From: CALEMW01 sp964343835
Lineage (GTDB): Bacteria > Krumholzibacteriota > Krumholzibacteriia > LZORAL124-64-63
Direction of reading: 5' to 3'
Length of the DNA: 64,000 nucleotides
Assembly: GCA_964343835.1 (NCBI GenBank)
Contig: CAYFKR010000010.1
Location: 1-64,000 of the forward strand
Every line of letters starts with the position of its first letter. Within the stretch, counting starts at the first letter, position 1. A program made the translations under genes and the position numbers. The notes beneath the pieces were generated by a model. It saw nothing but the letters and a program-made list of their open reading frames with translations, was not told the DNA's origin and did no database searches. Of the stretch, positions 8,917 through 16,953 are shown piece by piece.

Positions 8917-8941
8917 AGCTATCACATGTCGTTCCGGACCA

Positions 8942-8970
8942 ACGCTAACGTCGGTCCACAGGGTTGTCAA
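8942..8970 (-). promoter_or_regulatory. Promoter of the riboflavin operon
   Basis: TTGACA (8965-8970), 17-base spacer, TAGCGT (8942-8947) on the minus strand. Predicted transcription starts about 15-20 bases before the FMN aptamer. The -35 box overlaps the TGA stop of ftsY. The -10 box is only a partial match. Confidence 0.6.
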
Positions 8971-10019
8971 GCCTCCCCGGATTCCTCCCCCGCCAGGCTC
9001 GCCGAGTCGGCGAACAGGGCCTTGGCGAAGTCCTCGGGGTCGAAGGAGGCGAAGTCCTCCGCCGTCTCCCCCAGCCCCACCCAGCGCACGGGCAGGCCCA
9101 GGGTCTCGGCGATGGCCACCACGATGCCGCCCTTGGCCGTGCCGTCCAGCTTGGTGAGCACCAGGCCGTCCACGGGAACGGTCTCGGCGAAGACGCGGGC
9201 CTGCTGCAGGCCGTTCTGGCCGGTGTTGGCGTCCACCACCAGCAGGGTCTCGGGATCGCGGCCGATCTTCTTGTGGATGACCCGGGCCACCTTGCCCAGC
9301 TCGTCCATGAGGTTGGTCTTGGTGTGCAGGCGGCCGGCGGTGTCCACGATCACCAGGTCGTGGCCCCGGGCTTCGGCGGCGGCCAGGGCGTCGAAGACCA
9401 CCGCGGCGGGATCAGCGTTCTGGCCCTGCTGCACGCAGTCCACGCCGATGCGGTCGGCCCAGATGGACAGCTGCTCCACGGCGGCGGCGCGGAAGGTGTC
9501 GCCGGCGGCCAGCAGGACCTTGCGGCCCTGGTCCTTGTGCCACTTGGCCAGCTTGGCGATGGAGGTGGTCTTGCCGGTTCCGTTGACGCCGACCACGAAG
9601 ATCACCTCGGGGCCCGTCGGAGCCGGGGCTGCCTCGACCGGTTCGGCTACGGCCTTCTTCCCCTTCTTGCCCTTCTTCTTCTTCTTGCCGCCCTCGTCGC
9701 CGGCCTCGTCCCAGGTCCTGACCTTCATGCGCGGCCTGGCGTCGCGCAGGGTCGCGGTGATGTCGCCGCGGATCACGTCGAGCACGCTCTCGAGGTCGGT
9801 CTCGCCGCCCTCCTCCTTCACACGCTTCTCGATGCTGCGGGTGATGCGCAGGCTGGCCTCGACGCCCAGGTCGGCGGAGATGAGCATCTCCTCGATGGCG
9901 TCGAGGGTCTCGGCGTCCAGGCGCACGCGCCCGCCGAAGATGTCCCCGAGCCGGCCCACGATCCCGTCGCGTGTCTTGCGCAGTCCCTTGCGCAGCTTGT
10001 CGAACGCTCCCCAGGCCAT
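8967..10019 (-). CDS. ftsY: Signal recognition particle receptor FtsY
   Basis: The GTPase that docks ribosome-SRP complexes at the inner membrane. The 350 residues comprise a short basic N-terminal start (MAWGAFDKLRKGLRKTR), an N domain, a Lys-rich insert (~140-150) and the NG GTPase core. Motifs are GVNGTGKTTSIAKLA (G1), DTFRAAAVEQL, VDTAGRLHTKTNLMDEL (G3), TKLDGTAKGG (G4) and GLGETAEDF. The long acidic domain of the E. coli protein is absent, as in many phyla. It begins directly after the smc stop. The 4.5S RNA partner is encoded at about 41.1 kb. Confidence 0.95.
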   Translation of the reverse strand: MAWGAFDKLRKGLRKTRDGIVGRLGDIFGGRVRLDAETLDAIEEMLISADLGVEASLRITRSIEKRVKEEGGETDLESVLDVIRGDITATLRDARPRMKVRTWDEAGDEGGKKKKKGKKGKKAVAEPVEAAPAPTGPEVIFVVGVNGTGKTTSIAKLAKWHKDQGRKVLLAAGDTFRAAAVEQLSIWADRIGVDCVQQGQNADPAAVVFDALAAAEARGHDLVIVDTAGRLHTKTNLMDELGKVARVIHKKIGRDPETLLVVDANTGQNGLQQARVFAETVPVDGLVLTKLDGTAKGGIVVAIAETLGLPVRWVGLGETAEDFASFDPEDFAKALFADSASLAGEESGEA

Positions 10020-13000
10020 CTAGTCCTCCGTGGTGTCTTGGTCGGCTTCGGGTTCATCGTGCTCGGCGACGACGGTGGTCCCGGAGGCGGCCTCGAGGGC
10101 GCGGGCGGGGTCGGTATCGTCGTCGGTTTCCTCGGCAGGCGCCTCGTCCTCCTCCGCGAGGGAGAAGCCCACGGGGCCGTCGGGGACCTCGGCGGCGGGA
10201 GCCGCGACATCGTCCATGACGAAGCGCACCTCCTCGTCGTCCAGGGACTCGCCGGCGGCGGCCTTGGCGGTCACGGCGGTCTCGGCCTCGTGGTCGTCGA
10301 TCTGGCGGCGACGCTTGGCGATGGCGCGGCCCAGGTCCTCGTCGCTGAGGGATTCGGCCACGTCGTCGAAGCTCACCGACACGGTGTTCGACACGCCCTC
10401 CTCCATCATCGTCACGCCGTAGAGGTGGTTGGCCGTCTCCATGGTCAGCTTGTTGTGGGTCACCACCAGGAACTGGGTTTTGGCGGAGAACTCCTTCAGC
10501 ATGCGCACGAAGCGGTTCACGTTGGCGTCATCCAGAGGCGCGTCGGCCTCGTCCAGCAGGCAGAAGGGCGACGGCTTCACGAGGTACACCGCGAAGAGCA
10601 GCGACAGGGCCGTCAGGCAGCGCTCGCCGCCGGACAGCAGGCGGATGTGGTCCACCTTCTTGCCGCGGGGCTGGGCCACGATGCGGATGTTGCCCTCCAG
10701 GGGATCGTCGCTGACCTCGAGCATGAGGTCGGCGCGGCCGCCCTCGAAGAGGGTCTGGAAGACGGCCACGTAGTTGCGGCGCACCTCCTCGAAGGTCTCC
10801 TTGAAGAGCCGCCTTGCCGTGATGTTGATCTTGCGGATGGTGGCGGTGAGGTCGTCGCGGGCGCGCTCGACATCGGCGAGCTGCTCCTCCAGGAACGTCA
10901 GGCGCTCCTTCTTCTGCTCGTACTCCTCCACCGCGAGATGGTTGACGGCGCCCAGGCCGGAGAGCTTCCGGCGCGCCTCCTCGAGAAGGTGCTTGGCCTG
11001 GTCCTCGTTGAAGACGTCGTCGTCGAACTCCAGCTCCTTCGGGAGGGCCTCGCGATCGACGCTGCGGATGAGCTCGCGGAAGCGGCCCTTGTGCTGCTCC
11101 TCCACGCGCTCGACCAGGTTGGAGCGGCGCACGTCCATGGTGGCGAGCTCGGTCTCGTGCTCGTGGAGCTGCTCGCGCACGGCGTTGCGCTTGTCTTCGA
11201 TCTCCTTGACCCGGTCGTGCCAGACGGCCGTCTCCTCGTGCAGCGCCGAGATGGACTCGGCGGCGGCGTTGACCAGGCGACGGCGACGCTCCCGCTCGTC
11301 GATGCCCTCGGCCACCTGCTCGCGGCGGTTGACGATCTCGCCTTCCATCTCCGTGAGCTCCTGGCGGAAGAGCTCCATCTCCTCGCGGAGGCGGACCTCC
11401 GAGGCGGTCATCTCGGCCACCGCTTCCTGGCGGTGGTTCACGGCGGTGTCGAGCTCGCGGAGTTCGCCGTGCAGCCGCGAGTGGAGCAGGCGCTTCTCGC
11501 TCACGGCGGCGCGCATGGCGTCGCGCTCGCCCTCGCCGTCCACCACGTTGCGGCGCAGCTCGTCGAGGCGGGTGGTGCTGCCCTCGCGGTCGCGGACGCT
11601 GCTGTCGATGCGCCCCATCAGGGCGTTTTCCTGCTCCGTCAGCTCGGCCACCGAGGCCTCGATGGCGGCGCGGTCGCGACCGATGGCTTCCATCCGGCGG
11701 CCGGCGGCCTCCACGCGGCTGCGGGCCTCGGCCTCTTCCACGTGATGCACGCGCAGGCGTTCGTCCATCTCCTCCAGGCGGCCGCGACCTTCCTGGACCA
11801 GGGTGCGGGCTGCGGCGAGGGATTCCTCGCGGGTCGCCAGCTGGGTGCGGAGTCCCTCGGTGCGGGCCTCCAGGTCGGCGATCTCCTTCTCGAGGTCCTC
11901 GAGCTTCTCGCCGCGGCCCAGCAGGCTGACCTCCTCACCCTTGCCGCTGCCGCCGCGCACGAGGCCGTCGCTGGTGACCAGCAGGCCGTCGCGGGACAGG
12001 CAGACCAGGGCGGCGCCGCGGGGGGCGGAGGCGGCGGCCGCGAGGGCCGCATCGTCGTCGTCGAAGCACCAGGTCCGCGTCAGCAGGGAGCGCACGTGGG
12101 GCAAGGTGGCGGCGTCGCCGCGCATGAGGTCGGTGGCGCGGCGGCCGCCGCCGGGACGGACGTCCACGTCGGCAGTGGCGTCGGCGTCGCCCTCGGGCAG
12201 CAGGGACACGCGGCCCTTCTCCCCCTCGCGCAGCATCCGGACGTACTCGGCGGCGGTGGCGGAGCCGTCCACCACCACGGCGTCCAGCAGGTCGCCGAGC
12301 AGCAGTTCGAAGGCGTCGGTCCAGGCGTCGTCCACGCCCAGGCGATCGGCGAGGCTGCCGCGGATGCGACCGTCGTCGGCGCCGCGCTCGAGGATCTCCT
12401 TCGCGGCCACCGAGTAACCGTGATAGCTGTCCTTGATGCGCTTCAGCAGTTCGTGGCGGGAGTTCAGGGACTCGCGTCGGGCCTCCTGAACGCCGATCTC
12501 GTCGCGCAGGCGGGAGCGGTCGTCCTCGCCGTCCTGGAGGGTGCGCTCGGCGTCGGCCAGGGACTGCAGCAGGTCCCGACGCTCGGCACCCAGGACGTCG
12601 CGGGCCTCGGACAGGCCGGCCAGGCGGGCCTCCTCGGCGTCGCGGCCCTCGCGCTGCTCCGCCTCCTCGCGCTCCAGGGCCCGCAGCCGCTCGCCGCGGT
12701 TCTCCTGGCGTACCTGGATCTCGCGCAGCTCGGCCTTGTGACGGTTATCCGTCTCGATGAACTCCATGTTGAGCTGGGTGGCCTTCTCCAGGGCCTCGCG
12801 GTCGGAGTCGAAGCGGTGCTCGATGAGCTTCAGCTCCTCCTCGAGGCGCAGCAGCTCGGAGGTGAGCTCCTCCACCTGGGACGACACCGTGGTGCGGCGC
12901 CCCTGCAGGTCGGTGATCTCCACGTGGGAGGTCTCGCGACGGCTGCAGATGCCAGCCACCTGCTCGGTGTGCTCCTGCAGGCGACGCTGGTGGTCGGCGA

Positions 13001-13931
13001 TGCGGTGGTCCAGCACCAGCACCTTCTGCTCCACGGCCCGCAGCTCGGTCTCGTAGGCCTGCAGCGATTCCTCGAGCCCGTGCCGCTCGGCCTCGCGCTC
13101 GTCCACGGCGGGGCGGGTGGCCTCGATGCGTCCGCGCAGCTCGGCCAGTTCGCCGGCCTCGGACTCGGCGGCCACCGACAGTTCCTGGCACAGCCCCTTG
13201 AGCTCCTGCTCCCGGGCGTCCATCTGCTTCCAGTTGCGGCCGGCCATGAGCAGATCCAGGGCCCGCGACTGGGCGTAGAGGGTGCGGTAGCGCCGCGCCT
13301 TGCCCACCTGCCGCTGGAGGGAGCGCACCTCGCGCCCGATCTCCTCCACGATGTCGGTGAGCCGCAGCATGTCCTGCTGGGTCTGGTCCAGCTTGCGCTG
13401 GGCCTCCTTGCGCCGCGCCTTGTACTTGACGATGCCCGCGCCCTCCTCGATGAGGTTGCGGACCTCGTTGGAGTTCTCCTGCAGCACGCGGCCGATCTTC
13501 TCCTGCTCGATGACCGAGTAGGCGGTGTTGTTCACGCCGCTGTCGAAGAAGAGGTCGCGCAGATCCTTCAGGCGCACCGGGCTGCTGTTCAGGAAGTACT
13601 GGCTGTTGCCGTCGCGGGTGACGCGGCGCTTGATGGCCACCTCGTCGAACTCGATGGGCAGGCCCCGGGTCTCGTTGGAGAACACCAGGGAGACCTCGCA
13701 GAGGTTCACGGCCTTCCGCTTGGCCGTGCCCTTGAAGATGATGTCCTCCATGGTCGTGCCGCGGAGCTGCTTGGCCGACTGCTCGCCCAGCACCCAGCGG
13801 ATGGCGTCCACCACGTTGCTCTTGCCGCAGCCGTTGGGGCCGAGGATCGCGGTGATGCCTTCGTCGAAGACGAGCACGGTGCGGTCGACGAAGGACTTGA
13901 ATCCCTGGAGTTCGACGCGTTTGAGCTTCAC
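10020..13931 (-). CDS. smc: Chromosome segregation protein SMC
   Basis: The condensin ATPase that loops and organises the chromosome. At 1303 residues it is about 100 longer than usual. Walker A is GPNGCGKSN (~residue 32), followed by long coiled coils around a hinge near residue 520-640, then the C-terminal signature LLSGGERCLTALSLL and Walker B FCLLDEADAPLDD. After the ATPase head comes an acidic, Glu/Asp/Ala-rich tail of roughly 110 residues with no recognisable domain. The GTG start at 13931 follows AAGGTGGGAAC. No scpA/scpB lies in the window. Confidence 0.95.
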   Translation of the reverse strand: MKLKRVELQGFKSFVDRTVLVFDEGITAILGPNGCGKSNVVDAIRWVLGEQSAKQLRGTTMEDIIFKGTAKRKAVNLCEVSLVFSNETRGLPIEFDEVAIKRRVTRDGNSQYFLNSSPVRLKDLRDLFFDSGVNNTAYSVIEQEKIGRVLQENSNEVRNLIEEGAGIVKYKARRKEAQRKLDQTQQDMLRLTDIVEEIGREVRSLQRQVGKARRYRTLYAQSRALDLLMAGRNWKQMDAREQELKGLCQELSVAAESEAGELAELRGRIEATRPAVDEREAERHGLEESLQAYETELRAVEQKVLVLDHRIADHQRRLQEHTEQVAGICSRRETSHVEITDLQGRRTTVSSQVEELTSELLRLEEELKLIEHRFDSDREALEKATQLNMEFIETDNRHKAELREIQVRQENRGERLRALEREEAEQREGRDAEEARLAGLSEARDVLGAERRDLLQSLADAERTLQDGEDDRSRLRDEIGVQEARRESLNSRHELLKRIKDSYHGYSVAAKEILERGADDGRIRGSLADRLGVDDAWTDAFELLLGDLLDAVVVDGSATAAEYVRMLREGEKGRVSLLPEGDADATADVDVRPGGGRRATDLMRGDAATLPHVRSLLTRTWCFDDDDAALAAAASAPRGAALVCLSRDGLLVTSDGLVRGGSGKGEEVSLLGRGEKLEDLEKEIADLEARTEGLRTQLATREESLAAARTLVQEGRGRLEEMDERLRVHHVEEAEARSRVEAAGRRMEAIGRDRAAIEASVAELTEQENALMGRIDSSVRDREGSTTRLDELRRNVVDGEGERDAMRAAVSEKRLLHSRLHGELRELDTAVNHRQEAVAEMTASEVRLREEMELFRQELTEMEGEIVNRREQVAEGIDERERRRRLVNAAAESISALHEETAVWHDRVKEIEDKRNAVREQLHEHETELATMDVRRSNLVERVEEQHKGRFRELIRSVDREALPKELEFDDDVFNEDQAKHLLEEARRKLSGLGAVNHLAVEEYEQKKERLTFLEEQLADVERARDDLTATIRKINITARRLFKETFEEVRRNYVAVFQTLFEGGRADLMLEVSDDPLEGNIRIVAQPRGKKVDHIRLLSGGERCLTALSLLFAVYLVKPSPFCLLDEADAPLDDANVNRFVRMLKEFSAKTQFLVVTHNKLTMETANHLYGVTMMEEGVSNTVSVSFDDVAESLSDEDLGRAIAKRRRQIDDHEAETAVTAKAAAGESLDDEEVRFVMDDVAAPAAEVPDGPVGFSLAEEDEAPAEETDDDTDPARALEAASGTTVVAEHDEPEADQDTTED

Positions 13932-13982
13932 GTTCCCACCTTTTGGTCAGCCGATTGGCGATGTTGTCGTTCCGGCTCCGCC

Positions 13983-15323
13983 TCAGCGCAGCGAGGACGC
14001 CCTGACGGGCATGGCCCAGTCGGTGCCGAGCCTGACGTGCAGGTCGGGCATGGCGTCGCGGGCCTGCGCGGCCGTGGCGAAGCTGCCGGTGTAGATCCGA
14101 TACCAGGTCCGTCCGTCCACGTCGGCCGGACGCACGAGGCCGGTCAGGCCCTCGCGCTCCAGACCGTGGAGCTGGTCGGCCGCCGTCGTGCTGTCGCTCA
14201 GGGAATAGACCCAGAGGCACCAGCCGTCGGCGGCGACGTCGACGGTGAAGGGGTCGGCGATCGCCGCGGCGTCGACCGCGGCCGCCGATTCGTCCATGGG
14301 CGGCGCGTCCGACGCGTCCGCCGTCATGTCGGGCTGCGCGGCGACGACGGTGTCGACGGCGTCCGTCCGCACACCATGATCCTCCGCGGGCGATTCGGCC
14401 GGAGCCGGTTCCGCGACCTGCGGCTGCGACTCATCGACCCGAACCACTTCGGGGCGCTCCTCCCCGCCCCCGTTCCACTCGGTCTGACCGACCCACCAGA
14501 CGGCGAGCACCACGGCCAGCACGCCCATCAGGATCGCCAGCCGGCGGAAGACGGGCGAGGAGCCGGAGCCGGGCTCCGGCGGCTCGAGGTCGAAGTCGTC
14601 CTGCATGGCGACCGGGGCCTCCGCGTGCGCCTCGTCCGCGGCCGCGAACGCGAGGACGGCCCGGGGCGGCTCGCCCAGCAGGCCTGCGTCGCGGATCATG
14701 TTCTCGACGTTGCCCGCCATCTGCACCGACGGGTCCCAGCAGACCACGCGCAGGGACGGCAGCACCGCCCACACCGCACCGCGGTCGCCGGTGGACGCGC
14801 AGACCAGGACGTGGTCCACCGTCTCGCCCAACAGGTCCACGAGTCGGCTCAGCTCCTCGGCCGTGGCGCGGGTCGGCTGGTAGGAGCCGACGCCGAGCAG
14901 GATGGCGGCGTCGTCCGCGAACGGCAGCGGCGTGGCTGCGGCGGTCACCGACAGGTCGTAGCGCACGACGTCGATCCAGCCCTCGGACTCGTAGCGGTCG
15001 GCCCAGCGGGTCAGGTCCGGGAGGTGGTCGTCACCGTCGACGACCGCCACGCGGCGCCCGCGAGCGGCGAGTTCCGACGCGACAGCCAGCACGGCGGCCG
15101 TGCGCGACGCGGTGCGCGAGGGTTCGTCGAGCACCACGCAGAGGCGCGGCGCGTCGGGTCCCTCGAAGTGGGCGTCGACGAAGGCCGCCGCCGTCGCGGA
15201 CTCGGCGATGCGGGAGCACGACGCATGGAGGCTGCCCGCCGCACCCAGCCCGGGCAGCGTCGCCGGGAAGCCGAGGTCGTACAGGGGCAGTCCGCCAGGA
15301 CCCTGGTTGCGCGGTTCGCTCAC
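13983..15323 (-). CDS. SPOR-domain membrane protein with degenerate ParA/CpsD-like N-terminus
   Basis: A 446-residue protein of unknown function. Residues ~55-240 resemble the Rossmann-like fold of ParA/CpsD ATPases (LCVVLDEPSRTASRTAAVLA, VAVVDGDDHLPDLTRWA, VDHVLVCASTGD), but no Walker A lysine motif is visible. One membrane helix lies at about 270-290 (RLAILMGVLAVVLAVWWVG). An acidic linker follows, then a C-terminal SPOR-like repeat (GWCLWVYSLSD, YRIYTGSFATAAQARDA), a fold that binds denuded septal peptidoglycan. The GTG start overlaps the selA TGA. A role linking the cytoplasm with the cell wall is inference. Confidence 0.6.
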   Translation of the reverse strand: MSEPRNQGPGGLPLYDLGFPATLPGLGAAGSLHASCSRIAESATAAAFVDAHFEGPDAPRLCVVLDEPSRTASRTAAVLAVASELAARGRRVAVVDGDDHLPDLTRWADRYESEGWIDVVRYDLSVTAAATPLPFADDAAILLGVGSYQPTRATAEELSRLVDLLGETVDHVLVCASTGDRGAVWAVLPSLRVVCWDPSVQMAGNVENMIRDAGLLGEPPRAVLAFAAADEAHAEAPVAMQDDFDLEPPEPGSGSSPVFRRLAILMGVLAVVLAVWWVGQTEWNGGGEERPEVVRVDESQPQVAEPAPAESPAEDHGVRTDAVDTVVAAQPDMTADASDAPPMDESAAAVDAAAIADPFTVDVAADGWCLWVYSLSDSTTAADQLHGLEREGLTGLVRPADVDGRTWYRIYTGSFATAAQARDAMPDLHVRLGTDWAMPVRASSLR

Positions 15324-16744
15324 GAGGTCCCCTCCTCAGCCGCCGGCTTCAGTCCGCTCCAGGCGGCCCGCACCGCGGCGGCGAGATCGTCGAGTTCGTC
15401 GTCGGGTACGGCACGCAGGTCCAGGGCCAGTCCCTCCTGGGAGATGCGGCCCACCACGGCCGGCTCGCCCGTGCGCAGCAGCCGATGGCAGCGCTCGAGC
15501 TCGGCCTCGGGCCCGCGCCACAGCAGCAGGCGCGAGGGGACGATGAGCGTGGAACCGGCGCCGCCGCCCACCTGGGACTCGGCGTCCATCACGGTCCACT
15601 CCCAGCCCTCCGGCAGGTCACCGGCCAGATCGTGTCCCAGGCGATCGGCGGCCGCGGCCAGTTCATCCGCGGTGCGGCCCAGATGGACGAGGGTGGGCAC
15701 CGTCTCGAGGTGGTCGCCGGCCAGGTAGTGGGTCGCCACGCCGTCGAGCGCGGCGAGGGCCGTCTTGTCCACGCGCAGCACGCGCCGCATGGGATGGGAG
15801 CGCAGCGACGCCACGAGGTCGGCGCGCCCGAGGATCACGCCGGCCTGGTTGCCGCCGAAGAGCTTGTCGCCGCTGCAGGTCACCAGGTCGGCGCCGGCGG
15901 CCAGGTCGTCGGCCAGGACGGGCTCGGCGGGCAGGCCGAAGCGGTCGATGCGTTCGAAGAGGCCGGAGCCGGCGTCGTAGATCAGCACGTGCCCGCGCTC
16001 GCGGCACAGCTCGCCCAGATCCGACAGCGACGCGGTCTCGGTGAAGCCCGTCATGTCGAAGTTGCTGCGGTGCACCTTGAGCACCACGGCGCCGGGACAC
16101 AGGGCCTCGGCGTAGTCGGCCACGGTGGTGCGGTTGGTGGTGCCCACCTCCACCAGCTCACAGCCCGTCTCGGCGATGATCGTGTGGAGCTTGAAGGAAC
16201 CGCCGATGGCCACCACCTCGCCCCGCGACAGGATCACGCGGCCACCGGCGGCGGCGCCGCGCACGGCGAGGAAGAGGGCCGAGGCGTTGTTGTTGACCAC
16301 CAGGGCGTCGTCGGCGCCGGTGAGCAGGGCGAGCTTCTCCTCCACCCCGCGACCACGGTGCCCGCGGCGGCCGGCTTCGAGATCCATCTCCAGGTCGCAG
16401 TTGTGGAGCGCGGCTTCGGTCATCCAGGCGGCGGCGCGCTGCGGGTAGAGGGAGCGGCCCAGGTTGGTGTGCACGACCACGCCGGTGGCGTTGATCACGC
16501 GGCGCATGGCCGGGCCGAGGAGCGCGTCGTGGCGGTCGGAGATGCGGCCGGCGAGTCGTTCGGTGAGGACGTCGCGGTCCGCACCGGCCCCACCCGAGCG
16601 CAGGCGCTCCCGCTCCGCGTCCACGACACGCTGCACCAGACGGGTCACCCAGTCGCGGGCGGGGCCGTCGAGCAGCGGGGCGATGCGGGGGTGCTCCAGC
16701 AGCTGTCCGACGGACGGCAGGTGGCGCAGGGTCTCCTGGGACAT
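15320..16744 (-). CDS. selA: L-seryl-tRNA(Sec) selenium transferase
   Basis: The PLP enzyme converting seryl-tRNA(Sec) to selenocysteinyl-tRNA(Sec) with selenophosphate. It is 474 residues, normal length. Visible are the N-terminal helical domain (LPSVGQLLEHP), NATGVVVHTNLGRSL, VVNNNASALFL, and the PLP lysine in CSGDKLFGGNQAGVI. selB, selD and a tRNA-Sec gene are not in this window, so the rest of the pathway must lie elsewhere. The stop overlaps the start of the SPOR gene (GTGA). An inverted repeat CATTC-TTC-GAATG (16773-16785) lies upstream, of unknown role. Confidence 0.95.
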   Translation of the reverse strand: MSQETLRHLPSVGQLLEHPRIAPLLDGPARDWVTRLVQRVVDAERERLRSGGAGADRDVLTERLAGRISDRHDALLGPAMRRVINATGVVVHTNLGRSLYPQRAAAWMTEAALHNCDLEMDLEAGRRGHRGRGVEEKLALLTGADDALVVNNNASALFLAVRGAAAGGRVILSRGEVVAIGGSFKLHTIIAETGCELVEVGTTNRTTVADYAEALCPGAVVLKVHRSNFDMTGFTETASLSDLGELCRERGHVLIYDAGSGLFERIDRFGLPAEPVLADDLAAGADLVTCSGDKLFGGNQAGVILGRADLVASLRSHPMRRVLRVDKTALAALDGVATHYLAGDHLETVPTLVHLGRTADELAAAADRLGHDLAGDLPEGWEWTVMDAESQVGGGAGSTLIVPSRLLLWRGPEAELERCHRLLRTGEPAVVGRISQEGLALDLRAVPDDELDDLAAAVRAAWSGLKPAAEEGTS

Positions 16745-16901
16745 GGGCTCCGGATCCGGCTGGGGGCTCGATCATTCTTCGAATGCACGACGGCCGGCGC
16801 CGGGCGCACGACCGTGGCCGCCAAATCTACCAGACGATCCCGCCCCTGTCCAGAACGCCGCCGCCTCGCGGCGACCCTCAACGGGAATACGGAACCTGTT
16901 C

Positions 16902-16931
16902 TGGACACGGGAGTTGCCGGGCCGCTACCCT
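16902..16931 (+). promoter_or_regulatory. Possible promoter of the amidase gene
   Basis: TGGACA (16902-16907), 18-base spacer, TACCCT (16926-16931), about 22 bases before ATG 16954. The -10 box matches the consensus poorly. Nothing else recognisable is in the 209-base divergent gap apart from the inverted repeat near selA. Confidence 0.3.
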
Positions 16932-16953
16932 GTGGCCCGAGGAAGGAGAATCC

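Noticed and set aside
8964..15728. A very long open frame on the plus strand, over 2200 codons
   Set aside because: It is antisense to ftsY, smc and the SPOR gene; the translation is Leu/Gly/His-rich low complexity with no domain, a usual artefact of high GC.
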